This document shows positions 1 to 10,810 of a stretch of 64,000 bases of DNA, piece after piece. This DNA is from Leishmania donovani. Taxonomy: Eukaryota; Euglenozoa; Kinetoplastea; Trypanosomatida; Trypanosomatidae. The translations under genes were made by a program, and so were the position numbers. The notes beneath the pieces were generated by a model, which did not search any database, was not told where the DNA came from, and was given only the letters and a program-made list of their open reading frames with translations. Every line of letters begins with the position of its first letter. Position 1 is the first letter of the stretch. The stretch lies in assembly GCF_000227135.1 (NCBI RefSeq), contig NC_018230.1, forward strand, positions 131,761 through 195,760, in the 5' to 3' direction.

Positions 1-1
1 G

Positions 2-427
2 GAGCTGACCTTCCCCATGGCGGAGAGCACGTCCGCACCGGTTCTGACGTGGACCGCTTGCCTGACGAACTTTCTGCTCACGCTCATCTTCGGTGAAGTG
101 CTGACCGACACGCCCACGGAAAATAAGGCGCTGCGCACCTTCATCGGCGCCACCGTCGTCTCCTTTATTGGCTGCGTGACCCTCTTCCTCACGAAGCCGT
201 TGACGAAGCGCACGGACTACGAGAAGCGCCAGGCCGAGGCCCTCGAGCAGCGCAAGATGCGCCTGCAGTCGGCGGCAGCGGTAGCGGCGGGCATGAACGG
301 CGCTTGTCTCCATTACGACGTCGACGGCGCCCCAGTCGGCGTGTCAGCGGCGCAGCCCCCGGTGGCGCACCAAAACTCCGCCCACAGCCACCACGACGGT
401 GAGGCCACAAAGGTCAAGAGGGCCTGA
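2..427 (+). CDS. C-terminal part of a multi-pass membrane transporter (MFS, possibly FLVCR/SLC49-like), 5' truncated
   Basis: The frame is open from the window edge (E-L-T-F-P-M...) to a TGA at 425-427, so the ATG at 17 is internal and the N-terminus lies outside the window. Two hydrophobic segments are visible (TWTACLTNFLLTLIFGEVL and TFIGATVVSFIGCVTLFLT). They are followed by a basic, charged cytosolic tail (KRTDYEKRQAEALEQRK) and a His-rich C-terminus. A Glu-x-Thr/Phe-Pro-x-x-Glu element followed by two last helices resembles the end of FLVCR-type (SLC49) major facilitator proteins; that assignment is inference from this short piece. Any small-molecule transporter with a 12-helix fold would also fit. 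Confidence 0.6.
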   Translation, partial: ELTFPMAESTSAPVLTWTACLTNFLLTLIFGEVLTDTPTENKALRTFIGATVVSFIGCVTLFLTKPLTKRTDYEKRQAEALEQRKMRLQSAAAVAAGMNGACLHYDVDGAPVGVSAAQPPVAHQNSAHSHHDGEATKVKRA

Positions 428-3400
428 GCAGCAAGAGCTGCAGAGGGGACATCCGCGCATGGCACTCACCGCCCACGCGCGCGCGCTTGTCTCCGACTCG
501 CCCTCTCACCTCTCGCTTCGCCAAACACGCACGGCTCCTGCCATCTTCGCCGTCACGCTGCACGTCTTGGGAGGGGTAACCAACTCGAGAGATGCAGCTC
601 TCAGGGGGAGTGGCACTCTGAAGTTCCAAGCACGCACGCACACACACACACACACGCATATATATATACATAAAAAGAGATGATGAGTGTGTGTTGGACA
701 GGGTGAGAGAGGAGGGAGGAGGGCGGTGAGGGGGTGGGAGGGAAGGAGGGGAGTGGAGGGGCACTGCACACCCATGCGGAGGTGGTGCATCCGCGTCTAC
801 GAGCAGACGATTCTTTGGCCCTCTGTCACTGGCGCTTTTCAGTTTTCAACCATCATCACCGAACTGCCACTGCCCAACCGCGCCGTTGCCCTTCTGTTTC
901 CTTCATGGGAATCAGTCGGAGCAGAGAGCAGACGGGCGGGCGACAACGGGCGATGTGCATGCAAGCGCATGGGCGAGAGGCTATCCCCAGCGTGCATCAC
1001 TCACCCCACCCCCACACACACGCAGGTACCCCGTCCGCTTACTCGCCCCTTCACGGTCTTCGACTCGGCTTGACTCTCGCTCTCCGCTTGTTCTGGTCTC
1101 TTCATTTTGAATCCCCCTCCTGCCCGCCTCCACTCCCCTTCCTTTCCTATCTCCAGTGTGTTATTTGTTGCTCGCGTGGGGTGGTGTGTGCATGTGTATG
1201 TATGCATGGCATGGCCGCCTTGTTAGACACCGTCGAAGTTGCGCCATCGGTGGAGTTTGTGTGTGTGTGTGTGGGGGGGGAGGGGGGCGGTGAGTGGGTG
1301 TGGGCGTGCAGATGCATGTTCAACCGTCGGCCATCTGGCACCGCCGCCGTCCTCCTCCCTTCCACCTCACGTCCTCTGGACGGCGCCTTTTCACCCTTCT
1401 CGTCTCGTCCAGTTGGATTACATAATATATATATATATATATCACTATTATTATATATATATATATGTGTGTGTATACATGTTTGTGTGTCTGTATATGT
1501 TCTGTGTAACGCCTCCTTCGCTTCGTTTTTTTTTCTGTGGACGTACTCGGAGACGCACGCGCGCGCAGGCCGCCTCTCTCCCTCGCTCGCTCGCTCACTC
1601 GCTCCTTCGATTTCTTTTTGTGCAGCCGCTCTGCAGAACAGCGAAATGGGGGCGTGTCTCTGCGTGTCTGCCTCATCACTCGGCGCACGATGGCGCACGG
1701 ACGGCGTGCCTCTGTGTCCAGCGCTTACCGTGCGTGTGTGTCGTTGGAGCGTCTTTGGGGTACCGAGCTCGTATCCCTTTCTTCCGTCCGCGTTCTTGTC
1801 TTCTCTGTCTCTTATTTTTTTTTCACATGTGCCGTTCTTCGGTTTCGTTGTTTGCGAGGACCCCTACCGCCATCGCCTCCCGCGGCACTCCGCGCTGGTA
1901 GCGGCTTCGCGATGTCGGCAGGTTCTGCTCGATGCTGATGTGGTCTTTTTCGCAGTTTTGCTTTGTTTCTTTTGGGGAGGGAGGCACGACAGGGTGGCGG
2001 CATGAGACGCGCCCCCCTCCCCCCTTTCTCTCTCTCCCTCCCTCCCCATCACCCCGTCGCCGCAGGCCCTTTACTGCCCGTCTTTAGCGCTCGTTTCTGT
2101 ACACGTGTGTGTGTGTGTGTGTGTGCTCTCTCTATATACATGTATATATGGAGTTCTTTAGTGCTTGTGTGTGTGCGTGTGTGTGAGGGAGGGAGGAGGG
2201 GGGACGGTGTGTCGGTGGGTGGGTGTCTCTCTCTCTCTGCCCATGTTTCTCTCTGTGTGTCCACGCCATGGCCCGCTGGGTCGTGTATAGAACCTAAATC
2301 CCCTCCTCTGTCTATTAACGACCTCTTTCCTGTGCGCGTCGGCGGATGCAACACTTCGACTCTCTGACACAGAGTCGAAAACCCTCTTTCTGCTTGCGCA
2401 GTTCCTGAACTTGCGGAACCGCCGCTGGTGCCCTCGTGGATGTGTATGTATGTGTGTGTGTGTGTGTTTGTGTGTGGATGTGTACACGTTTTCAGGAGGG
2501 AGAGGAGGGTGCCGCGGCGCATCTGTTTGTGGCCATGTGTTTCGCTCAGCCTGCGTCTTGAGCAAGTAGATGCTGAAGATGATGGAAGGTGGTAGAGCGC
2601 GTGCGCGCAGACAAGTGTGCTTGCATGTGTACACAAAGAGCCCCATAATGAAGGAGAACAATTAACAACGCGAGGGCATCTCTTCAGAAAAGTAATGCTG
2701 AGGGCATACAGGCAGAAAGACAGACACACGTACGCGAATACATGATCGGCACCTGCTCTGCCGCTGATCTGCGGCGGAGGCAGGTGCAGAAAACGAAAAG
2801 GGGGTGATGGTCGTGCGCTTGATGGGGAAAGAGGAGGGAGGGCTGTGCTATAGGCGGGGCCCACAGGTAGCTCGCTGCAACTCCTAGCGGGCCCCTCCCC
2901 CGCCGACTGATGTGCATCATTCGACGAAGTGGCTTCCCATCTCGCCTCCTCCTCGTATACGGAGACGTCATTTCTTCGTTCCTGTTAGGTGGATGCCCCT
3001 TCTCTCTTCCCCTCCCTCTCTCTCTCTCTCTGGTGCGGTGGCTGGAGGAGAGGGGTGGCAGTGCTGCGACCGCGTGCGTATTGCCCTGCCAAGACCGCAT
3101 CCCACGCACACGCACGCTTATACTTGCTCTGAAAAACGGCCACACACACACACACACTCGACGGCCCATCGCTCCATCGCAAGAGCGGAACGAATGCGAA
3201 AAGGCCCACCAAGAGTTAAGCCGATATCGCCGCTGCCGCAGCAGCAGCAGCAGGGCTCCTCGCAAGCGCGCACGCGCACGCGCAAACAGACACATAGAAT
3301 CACCAGTCACTGATATTCTCTACAGATTCTCTCGCGCATGCGGACGTGCGCATAGACCGATTTCGCAAACGCACTCACGCCACGCACCATCATCGCCCGC

Positions 3401-3544
3401 GCGCACACTCAGAGAAAGAGAAAGAGGCAGGCCGCTAGATACGCAGAGTCGTCGCTGCCTTTGTACGTCTACGCGAACAACACACGCCGACGGACGGACG
3501 AGTAGACAGACAGACAGACAGACAGGCGCGCACAGAAGGGCGCC
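428..3544. other. Intergenic region (3.1 kb), no convincing gene
   Basis: Pyrimidine-rich and microsatellite-rich spacer. It contains an (AC)n(TA)n block at 631-672, an (AT)n block at 1424-1466 and (GT)n blocks near 1257, 2105 and 2451. From about 2640 to 2900 the + strand becomes purine-rich and contains a two-part stem-loop (2749-2787). A strong CT run (about 3000-3030) followed by AG at 3046-3047 is a plausible trans-splice acceptor for the gene at 3545. That would give a roughly 500-nt 5' UTR ending in an AGAC tetranucleotide repeat (about 3506-3524). The open frames here (up to 423 codons) are low-complexity translations of repeats. Confidence 0.7.
2749..2787 (+). other. Two-part stem-loop in intergenic/UTR RNA
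   Basis: GCACCTGC at 2749-2756 pairs with GCAGGTGC at 2780-2787, and inside it GCCGC (2760-2764) pairs with GCGGC (2771-2775) around a TGATCT loop. No function is recognised. Confidence 0.4.
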
Positions 3545-6500
3545 ATGCCGAGGCTGCACGCCATCTCGCAGGGTATGTGGCATCACATTCAGCAACAGCA
3601 GCAGCAGCAACGTCCGGCACGGCAGATGCAACTTGCTGAGCCGAACATCGGCGGCGTCCCGGCGCAGCTGTCGCCGATGGCAACGCCGGCCCCCACACGA
3701 GTGCGAATGGTGTGTGTGCAGGAAGGCGAAAACAGAACGGTACTGGTGCAGGAAAGCCCCCGCATCGACCACACTCAGAAATCGCACTCACAGCAGCCAC
3801 ATCCGGATTCAGAGGAGTCCCACGTACGCTCAGCTGCGCGCTTGATGCACCGCAGCGGCAGGACAGCGCTACCACTGCCGCATGGCGCGCTCACAAACTC
3901 GGAGGTGGCTGTCTGTGGCGATGATGCAGAAAATGGTTTCCACAGAAGAAGAGAGCGGCGACCGCGGTTACCCTCACCACGAACCTCGCGCACGCTGGAG
4001 GAGTTGTTTAACGAGGAGCTGATTGCAGAGGAGCAGCGCGTGGCGCTCTTGTCGGCGCACCAGCTCACCATTACGGCGGGAGAAGAGGATCTGTTCTCGA
4101 AAGCTCCGACTCGCTCGTACAGCAGCATCGTGGAAGCCGGGCAGCGGGTCATGGCGATGACGAACGCGTCCAGCCGAACCACGCGGCGTCAGTGTACGGT
4201 CGACGCGCCGCTGCCAACGCCTAGCGAGGCTAGTGCGGTGGTGGAAGCTGTGCCTCACACGTGCCTGGAGCCGCTGCGGGTGTGGCTGCCAAGGCGCGTG
4301 GAAGCGCTTTCCGCGCTGACATGTGAGGGCAGTCCGCCAATCACGCGCGTCGCGGCGAGCGGCGACCGCAGCCAAGCGCGAACTCGCGCAGGCGACGGTG
4401 ATGACGGCTTCCCAGTCGCTCTGTGGCGCCGCACACCGTGCAGCACACCGCCGCGCGCAGGGGTGGCAATGGCCGATGCAGACGGCGCACCTACGTCGCT
4501 GCTGTCGTCTCCGCACTGGTGCGTGACGGCTTATGAGCCGCTGAGCCTGTCACTACCGGCGACGGCGCGGTGTGCCGACGGCGATAGTGAAGGGCCGGTG
4601 CTTCAGCAGGCACCTATCAGCACCACCACCCTTACTCATCTCAGCAGCACTGTGGACAGCAGCATTCTGGGCCGCAGCGGCGCTCGCGAAGGCGATGACG
4701 CGGTGAACGGCGCGGAAGACGATGAAGAGGCTGCTGCGGTGGGTGCCTGCCGTGATCATCGTCCACCCACAGCGATGGCGTCAGCGCACGGCTCAGCACC
4801 CACTACCACGGCGGTGACGCGGGTGTACTGGGGTGCTGCTCCACCGTTGAGAGGGATGGCGCCGAGTGTTCTGCACCACGGCGGCGCGAGTGGCATGGGT
4901 GCTGATGGCGATGCTGGTGATGCAGGCGGCGACGGTGCGGCCTTCGCAGGCCGCAGGAGCTCTGGTCAGAACATTCTCAGCAGTGTGCAAGGCGGCGCAA
5001 GGGGCTATGATGGCGTTGGCGCGCGTCCTTCACGCAGCTCCGCCACCGCTGCAGTTGATCGCCATGAGCCGTTCTGTGAGCTGCCATCTTCGCTGTTGCC
5101 CGTGATGCGCCGGCGACCACCCGCCGTCCCGGGCCCCGACGCGTGTGTGCCGCCGCAGTCGATGGAGCTGCGGATCACCCTTCCCTGGTTGCTGCACACC
5201 TCCACGCTTCCGCCGGTTGCGGCCGAAGTGCTGGCACGCTGTCTGGGGGCACACATCAGAGCGCATCTGCGACCAGAGGGGGCAGCGCAGTGGAGGCAGG
5301 ATGGTGCGTGCCGCCCTCGACTCAGCGGGACATGCGCACCGGGGCCTGCAGCGGCACGTCCACAGCCCATGTCTTCACGGAGGGATGACCCACCGCCGTG
5401 CTGGGTGGCGGCCTTTGCGTACACGGAGGGGATTCAGATGTACGCGACGAATCACGCCGCGTCCCTCGTCCACGCCAAGGAGAGCACCGAAGGGTTCGAG
5501 GCGTCTCGCGATTACCAGGCAAGCCCGCGTCACGACCCTTGCGGTCTCGCCCCAGAGGCGCCGCTAGAACGCATCTCCTGGCCTGCGTGGGTGCCGGATG
5601 CGCAGACGAGTGTCCGCATGCTCGCCGCGCTCACCTCGGGTGCCTTCCAGCTGATCGAGGCGATCGCGCGAGCCCTCGGCCAGGCGGCCGCTGCTGGCAA
5701 CTGTTCTGCTGCTGCTGCGCTGGCAGACATGGATACAGCGGAAGAAGGCAACACTGAAGCCCGCAGTGTCCGAAGGTCCGCATGCAACGCAGGAGGTCAG
5801 CTGCACATCGGCGGTGGCACGTCACGCTCCTCCACGACGCTCTCTCGAGATCCCGCCACCGTGCTGCATCAGTTTCATGTCTTCTCTGAGGCCATCTTCG
5901 GTGATGCGGCCAACAAGCGTCTTTGCCGACATGTCCGCGATCGCCTCCCGCTGCACGTGCAGGACTTGAGCGAGTTGTTGAGTCGGCCGTGGTGCGGCGG
6001 CGCAAGGGAAGACGAGGACGGCGATGTGGCCACCACCACAACTGCCGTCGCCGCTACCGGCGTGTGGCGTGCTCGCTGCCCCTCCATGCTGGATCTTGTG
6101 CACCACCTCGCCCGTGCGTGGATGGCGGAGTGCTTTACCGGCCTGGCGAACCGGCTGCACGCGTTCCTGACCACCCACGATCCCGGCGTCGTGTTCGACC
6201 TCATCAGTGCACGTGCGAACGACAGCGACGACGCCGTGCCCCATGACAGCCTCTGCAACTGTGCGAGGCTGCTGAAGAGGATGTGTGCCGAGGAGTGTGG
6301 TGAGAACGCCTGTGCGCATCAGCGGGGTCCCGCTCCGGCGCGCGAGCGGCACTGCGACCAGCGCGAACGCCATGACTGCTCAGTTCACTCGCGCGCAGTG
6401 CCGGGAGCCGCGACCGCAGCCGCGTCGGTGCTCCCGCCACATGCGTTGATCTACCGAGGCGTCGCAGAGTTCACCCACGGGCCTCTGCAGCGGTGGGAGC

Positions 6501-8551
6501 GGTGGTGGTGGTCACCGTCGTCGACCCCTGCCGCACATTCCCTGGCCACCAACACTACTGACAGCGTCGTGGCCATGCAATGGTCAACTCACGTCAACTA
6601 CGCCACCGTGCGCTCCCTCCAGTGGGTGCTACGCCACCCTCTCGACGCGCACGCGGTCGCAGATGGTGCGCGGCAGTCCGCATCGAACCTGGCTGCTGTC
6701 ACGGACATGCGGGCGCTGCTGGAGCTGCTAACATTGATGCCGCCGCTCCTGGACACGACGGCGCTGCTGATGTACGAGGCGGAGGCGGTGCTACGCGGCG
6801 CCTGCGCTTGCGTGATGGGAAACGCCGGCGATCGCGGTGGCGGTGGTACGGCGATCATGACGAGCGGCGCGCACAGCCACAACGCTATCACCACCGGCAT
6901 CCGAGCAACGCCGTCGCGCGCCGCGACGCAAGGGTTCCACGCGTACTACCGCGTCTTCCTCGGACTTGTGTGCTACGGTGCAATGCAGCTGAGCGACGCT
7001 GAGGGCATGGCGCTGCTGTCACGGCCGCGGCTGCAGCCAACGGGCGTGGAGCCCTCGACGGCAGCGCCCCACCACCGTGACGCTGCATCGCCTTTGCCAG
7101 AGCTGCGTTCAGCACAGGCTACCGTGGACGGTCTGTGGACAAGGTACATACTGCCGCTCGTGGTGGGTTACGTCAGCGGCAGCGGTACAGGGGCTGCGCC
7201 CGCAGCTCGCATGGATGCGTTGACAGCCGCGGATCAGTGCATCACGTACGCACTGATGCTGCTGCAGCTGCTGCGGCTTGAAGGGCGAAGCGCGCGCCAT
7301 GGTGGCCGCGGATGTGCACAAAACCCCGCCCTCCCAAATGGAGCCCAGCAGGATGTGCCTAACTGCGGCATGTCGTCGTCGTCGCGGCACCGACGCAAGC
7401 GTGCCCGCTCCTCCGCTGTGGGAGGGCCGGAACCGCATCCATGGGGCAACTCACGAAGCGCTGGCTCGTGTGGCGAAGACGCTCGGCCGAGGTGGTGGGC
7501 ACCATCACCGACAACCGCGGATGAGCACCCCGCCACCGCTCGCTCCCCGCGGCCGGAGAGCGTTTCCAGCTCCGCCTTCACCGCAGATACAGCGACGACG
7601 ACAACAACAACGGCCACAACGCGCCGGTGCGCCAACAGCGGTCTTGACAGCATCAACGAGCTCGAGCGAGTTGGCGCGACTACGACGGAATCGCAATACA
7701 TAGCAGCGCCGGCGTTCGCCCACGCTCCGCGGCCCGGTCACAGAGACGAGCAGAGCGTTGCACCCAACGCCGCCAGCGGCGCGGTGGACGGCATCGTGGG
7801 CATGTCGCCCAAGGAGCAGACGGCTCCCTCGCCGCATCGCATCCCTCCCCTGGAGCTTCTCGCTCAAGGAGACGCGGGAGAAGCAGCAGCAGCAGCAGCC
7901 ACACCGCAGTGTCCTCCCTGTCCTGCGCCTCCACCCGATTGGCAGGGCGTGTGCCGGCAGCTGATTCGCCGTTGGCTGCAGCCGACGAGCGACTGTCATG
8001 GTCGCGGTTGTCGGGCGTCGAACTTCGCCGAAGGGGCGGCGCAGCATCCGAAGGCCGATGACAGTGCCGCCGTTAGAGCAAACTGCTTTCCAGGCGGGCG
8101 GTCACAGTTGCTCGATATCTGCGAGGCAGGCGGTGGCCACACTCTGCACCGTCGCGATGTCCGTCGCGTCGGCGCTCTTTTGGCGGGCCTGGCGCTACGC
8201 GTCGCGGCCGTCCGTGAGGAGGAACAGGGCGCGCACGCCGTAAGCCCCCACAGCGACGGTACTGGATGCTGCTATGATTACCTCTACGGCGTGCTGCCGC
8301 CTGGACTGCGCGCAAGGGACGCTGGCCTCATCACCGTCGCCTCCACCTCCAGTTCTGACGACGGCGAGGATAGCGACACGGACAGTGCAGGGGAGAATGC
8401 AGAGACGGATGACAACCCCTGCAATGTAAACATCCTGCACTGTGTTGCGTCCACAATCAGCACCAGCAGCAGCAGCAGCAACACCCTCGGCACCACCCCT
8501 TCGGCGGCATTGGTGTCGCCGGTATCGTCATCCCTGTCAACATCGCCGTGA
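3545..8551 (+). CDS. Large conserved-type hypothetical protein (1668 aa)
   Basis: I do not recognise a named domain. The protein starts at a clean ATG (MPRLHAISQ) and has a polyglutamine run at about residues 15-23. It alternates disordered Ala/Thr/Ser/Gly-rich stretches with compact, probably conserved blocks: an acidic helix near 149-175 (LEELFNEELIAEEQR), a hydrophobic block at about 539-580 (MELRITLPWLLH) and helical blocks across roughly 770-900 and 1015-1230 rich in Leu, Ala and Trp. The C-terminus (from about 1600) is Ser/Thr/Asp-rich. There are no signal peptide or clear membrane helices, so a cytosolic or nuclear scaffold role is possible but unproven. Codon use (GC-rich third positions) supports a real gene over its whole length. 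Confidence 0.85.
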   Translation: MPRLHAISQGMWHHIQQQQQQQRPARQMQLAEPNIGGVPAQLSPMATPAPTRVRMVCVQEGENRTVLVQESPRIDHTQKSHSQQPHPDSEESHVRSAARLMHRSGRTALPLPHGALTNSEVAVCGDDAENGFHRRRERRPRLPSPRTSRTLEELFNEELIAEEQRVALLSAHQLTITAGEEDLFSKAPTRSYSSIVEAGQRVMAMTNASSRTTRRQCTVDAPLPTPSEASAVVEAVPHTCLEPLRVWLPRRVEALSALTCEGSPPITRVAASGDRSQARTRAGDGDDGFPVALWRRTPCSTPPRAGVAMADADGAPTSLLSSPHWCVTAYEPLSLSLPATARCADGDSEGPVLQQAPISTTTLTHLSSTVDSSILGRSGAREGDDAVNGAEDDEEAAAVGACRDHRPPTAMASAHGSAPTTTAVTRVYWGAAPPLRGMAPSVLHHGGASGMGADGDAGDAGGDGAAFAGRRSSGQNILSSVQGGARGYDGVGARPSRSSATAAVDRHEPFCELPSSLLPVMRRRPPAVPGPDACVPPQSMELRITLPWLLHTSTLPPVAAEVLARCLGAHIRAHLRPEGAAQWRQDGACRPRLSGTCAPGPAAARPQPMSSRRDDPPPCWVAAFAYTEGIQMYATNHAASLVHAKESTEGFEASRDYQASPRHDPCGLAPEAPLERISWPAWVPDAQTSVRMLAALTSGAFQLIEAIARALGQAAAAGNCSAAAALADMDTAEEGNTEARSVRRSACNAGGQLHIGGGTSRSSTTLSRDPATVLHQFHVFSEAIFGDAANKRLCRHVRDRLPLHVQDLSELLSRPWCGGAREDEDGDVATTTTAVAATGVWRARCPSMLDLVHHLARAWMAECFTGLANRLHAFLTTHDPGVVFDLISARANDSDDAVPHDSLCNCARLLKRMCAEECGENACAHQRGPAPARERHCDQRERHDCSVHSRAVPGAATAAASVLPPHALIYRGVAEFTHGPLQRWERWWWSPSSTPAAHSLATNTTDSVVAMQWSTHVNYATVRSLQWVLRHPLDAHAVADGARQSASNLAAVTDMRALLELLTLMPPLLDTTALLMYEAEAVLRGACACVMGNAGDRGGGGTAIMTSGAHSHNAITTGIRATPSRAATQGFHAYYRVFLGLVCYGAMQLSDAEGMALLSRPRLQPTGVEPSTAAPHHRDAASPLPELRSAQATVDGLWTRYILPLVVGYVSGSGTGAAPAARMDALTAADQCITYALMLLQLLRLEGRSARHGGRGCAQNPALPNGAQQDVPNCGMSSSSRHRRKRARSSAVGGPEPHPWGNSRSAGSCGEDARPRWWAPSPTTADEHPATARSPRPESVSSSAFTADTATTTTTTATTRRCANSGLDSINELERVGATTTESQYIAAPAFAHAPRPGHRDEQSVAPNAASGAVDGIVGMSPKEQTAPSPHRIPPLELLAQGDAGEAAAAAATPQCPPCPAPPPDWQGVCRQLIRRWLQPTSDCHGRGCRASNFAEGAAQHPKADDSAAVRANCFPGGRSQLLDICEAGGGHTLHRRDVRRVGALLAGLALRVAAVREEEQGAHAVSPHSDGTGCCYDYLYGVLPPGLRARDAGLITVASTSSSDDGEDSDTDSAGENAETDDNPCNVNILHCVASTISTSSSSSNTLGTTPSAALVSPVSSSLSTSP

Positions 8552-9567
8552 CGCAGTATCCGAGCGAGGCGGAGCGGACCTCAGCGCAGCGCCGCTTGTT
8601 GCTCAGCTCTGCGTTGGCTTGTTCTTCTTCTGCCTCCCCCCCCCTCCTCGACTTCAGTGGATCGCCTTTACTGCGCTGCGTCAGGACACGTACACGCACG
8701 TGCACGGACTGACGCCACCTATTTACCGTGTTGCACACATGCACGCAACCGTTTCCGTCGCAAGCCTGCGCTGGCCTCTTGGGTTAGTTGGTTAGCTTGC
8801 TGATGTTTCGCTTTCATCTTCTTTGTTGGGGTCTTCGCCTTCGTCTCGCCCACCCGCCTCTGTCGTGCCGTCTTCTCTGGCGCATGGGTGTGATGTACGT
8901 GTTGCACGGCCCCGGTCCCGCGCATATCAGATCGACCGAACAGAAGAGCTCAGCAAGCGACTGTGTCAAGGGAGGGGCGAACCGCCGAGGCATATCTGAC
9001 GTGTCCGCCAGTGGTGCTTGGCATGTAAGCCCTCTTGTGGGTTGGGAGCGAGAGCCGAGGAGGGGGTGTACCTCATCTCTCGCCGCCACCGCCGACTGCG
9101 TGACGGTTGCACTGTCAGCACACATTCGTCTTCCTGTTCGATGCGTCCATCAGCACCCCACCCACACCATGGAGGTGCAGTGGGTGGCGCCGTACATCAT
9201 CGTCGCGTGCGTGTGCCGTTCTGTCTGCGTGCGGTCACGTGTGCGCAAACCTTGTGGGATGCCGCCTCGACCTCTCCTCCACCTCCCTGTGCCGGTCTGT
9301 CCGTCCGCTCGTGCGTGGATCATGTGTGTACCTGTGTGTTTGCTCTCTGTCTCTCCCTCTCTCTCGCTTATCGCCACCACCATCGCATCTGCGACCCACA
9401 ACTACGCGTCAACGGGCGGCGGCTCCCTCTTCCACGCACCCGCCCGCATCCTTCGCCTTCGTAACTCGCCTCTCTTCACAAAACTTTCAGTTTTGAGGTA
9501 GCCCTATCTGTGCGCCCGCCCTGCCCCCCCCCTCTACACCCCTCCCCACGCACTGTCCATCATCGCC
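8552..9567. other. Intergenic region between the hypothetical gene and the P1 array
   Basis: About 1 kb with CT-rich tracts and no supported gene. The patch at about 8880-9060 is less pyrimidine-biased than its surroundings but has no recognised function. The last 80 bases carry the splice acceptor for P1 copy 1 and a C-rich leader. Confidence 0.6.
9489..9490 (+). promoter_or_regulatory. Probable trans-splice acceptor (AG) for P1 copy 1
   Basis: The pyrimidine-rich stretch around 9446-9480 (CGCCTCTCTTCAC and neighbours) ends in TTTCAG. The next ATG is the P1 start at 9568, giving a 5' UTR of about 77 nt. A second AG follows at 9500-9501. Confidence 0.45.
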
Positions 9568-9907
9568 ATGTCCGCTGAGACCCTCGCGTGCACGTACGCC
9601 GCGCTCATGCTGAGTGACGCCGGCCTGCCCACCTCGGCCGAGAACATCGCCGCGGCGGTGAAGGCGGCCGGCGTCNNNNNNNNNNNNNNNNNNNNNNNNN
9701 NNNNNNNNNNNNNNNNNNNNNNNNNNNNNNNNNNNNNNNNNNNNNNNNNNNNNNNNNNNNNNNNNNNNNNNNNNNNNNNNNNNNNNNNNNNNNNNNNNNN
9801 NGGGCGCCGCCTCCGCTGCAGCGGCCGGCGGCAAGGTGGAGGACAAGAAGAAGGACGAGCCTGAGGAGGAGGGCGACGACGACATGGGTTTTGGTCTGTT
9901 CGACTGA
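9568..9907 (+). CDS. 60S acidic ribosomal protein P1, copy 1 (interrupted by an N-gap)
   Basis: The first 36 codons (MSAETLACTYAALMLS...) and the last part, including the charged hinge and the C-terminal DDDMGFGLFD, are identical in protein to copy 2. They are separated by 126 undetermined bases (9676-9801). Copy 2 has 122 bases in the same interval, so the gap length is an estimate and the apparent frame mismatch of this copy (340 nt) is not evidence for a pseudogene. The P1/P2 C-terminal peptide recruits elongation factors to the ribosomal stalk. The N-terminus matches the P1 rather than the P2 type. The 3' flank (GAGCGCCGTACGCG) differs from the one after copies 2 and 3. Confidence 0.9.
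9676..9801. other. Assembly gap (126 N) inside P1 copy 1
   Basis: A run of N bases. By alignment with copy 2 the missing sequence should be about 122 bases, encoding the middle of the P1 protein. Confidence 0.99.
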
Positions 9908-10810
9908 GCGCCGTACGCGTCTTCTTGTGAGCTCGCGGGACAATCTTCTGTTTTGGGTATAGAGCGAGAGAAGGAGGGAAGAGGAAGGGGAAGCGCTGGC
10001 TGATCCCTGCCTCGCCTCCAACTCCCCCTCCTCTGGTCCCGTGTCGAGTAGCGCGAGCTGATTGTTGTCGCACCTGCTCGATGAACGCCATCGCATCAAG
10101 GCGTCGCCGCGCGCGCGCGCGCGCGCCAGAACGCAACACCAGCCACCTTTCTCGCGGCCTCTCTTTCGCCCACAAGCAGAGGTGGCGCGCGGGACGCGAT
10201 GACCTCTTTAACGACGCCGAGCATCATCGCCATCAAACGCACAGACGCAGCGACACACGCGGGCGTACGCGTACCTGTCGTGTCGCGTGCGATGGCGATG
10301 ATGCTCGGCGTCGTTAAAGAGGTCCTCGCGTCACCATCGCGTCTTCGCTTCTTCGTTGGGTTTCTTTTCGTCATTTCACCCCACCCACGCAACCTCCACG
10401 AATTCAACGACGGCAGCGCGCGCGCGCGCGAGTGAGCGAGAGTTGGAGGAAGAAGACACGCACGCACACAACACGACGACGAGACGTTGTCGCGTGTGCG
10501 CGCGTTCTCCGGCACAGCGGTGACGTCCATGCATGGCCCTCCACGTCGACATGGATGCCTCTGTGCAAACCTCGGTCGCGCGGGATGCGTGCGCGCAACT
10601 GTCTCTATGCAAGCGCCGGTGTCCCCGCACTGTTATGCACAACCTTCTCGATGTATCTGGTCTTCCTCATCTCTCACTCCCCCTCCCAAATACGGATCTC
10701 TCTCTCTCTCTGCTCGTAATGTCTGTCTCGCGCACACGCACACGTGGCACCACACTCCCGCAAGCACGTCATCACAGGAACACCTTCCTTACGCACTGTC
10801 CATCATCGCC
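9908..10810. other. Spacer between P1 copies 1 and 2
   Basis: This 0.9-kb spacer includes the 3' UTR of copy 1 and the 5' region of copy 2. It contains the long inverted repeat at 10201-10324, an alternating CG run near 10110-10124 and a CT repeat near 10698-10713. The final 21 nt before the ATG (ACGCACTGTCCATCATCGCC plus the base pairing into the start) match the leader of copy 1, whereas the sequence further upstream does not. AG dinucleotides at about 10762 and 10777 could be the acceptor for copy 2. Confidence 0.6.
10201..10324. repeat. Long perfect inverted repeat (34-bp arms) between the P1 copies
   Basis: The arm at 10201-10234 (starting GACCTCTTTAACG) is the exact reverse complement of the arm at 10291-10324 (ending CGTTAAAGAGGTC). 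The 56-nt spacer contains a further inner pair, GCGACAC (10250-10256) with GTGTCGC (10280-10286). Outside the arms GACGCGATG on the left pairs again with the right flank after a short indel, so the symmetry is even longer. As RNA this would be a very stable hairpin in the copy 1 3' UTR or the copy 2 leader. I do not recognise it as a known mobile element end. Confidence 0.85.

Noticed and set aside
734..2005. 423-codon open frame on the + strand in the first spacer
   Set aside because: Starts and continues through (TG)n, (AT)n and CT repeats, has Cys/Ser/Leu-rich repeat composition and no coding codon bias.
2049..2864. 271-codon open frame on the minus strand
   Set aside because: Translation of microsatellites (poly-His/Thr) with no coding character; no other gene is on the minus strand.
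10199..10435. 78-codon frame across the inverted repeat between the P1 genes
   Set aside because: Its translation is explained by the two complementary arms; a similar frame exists on the other strand.
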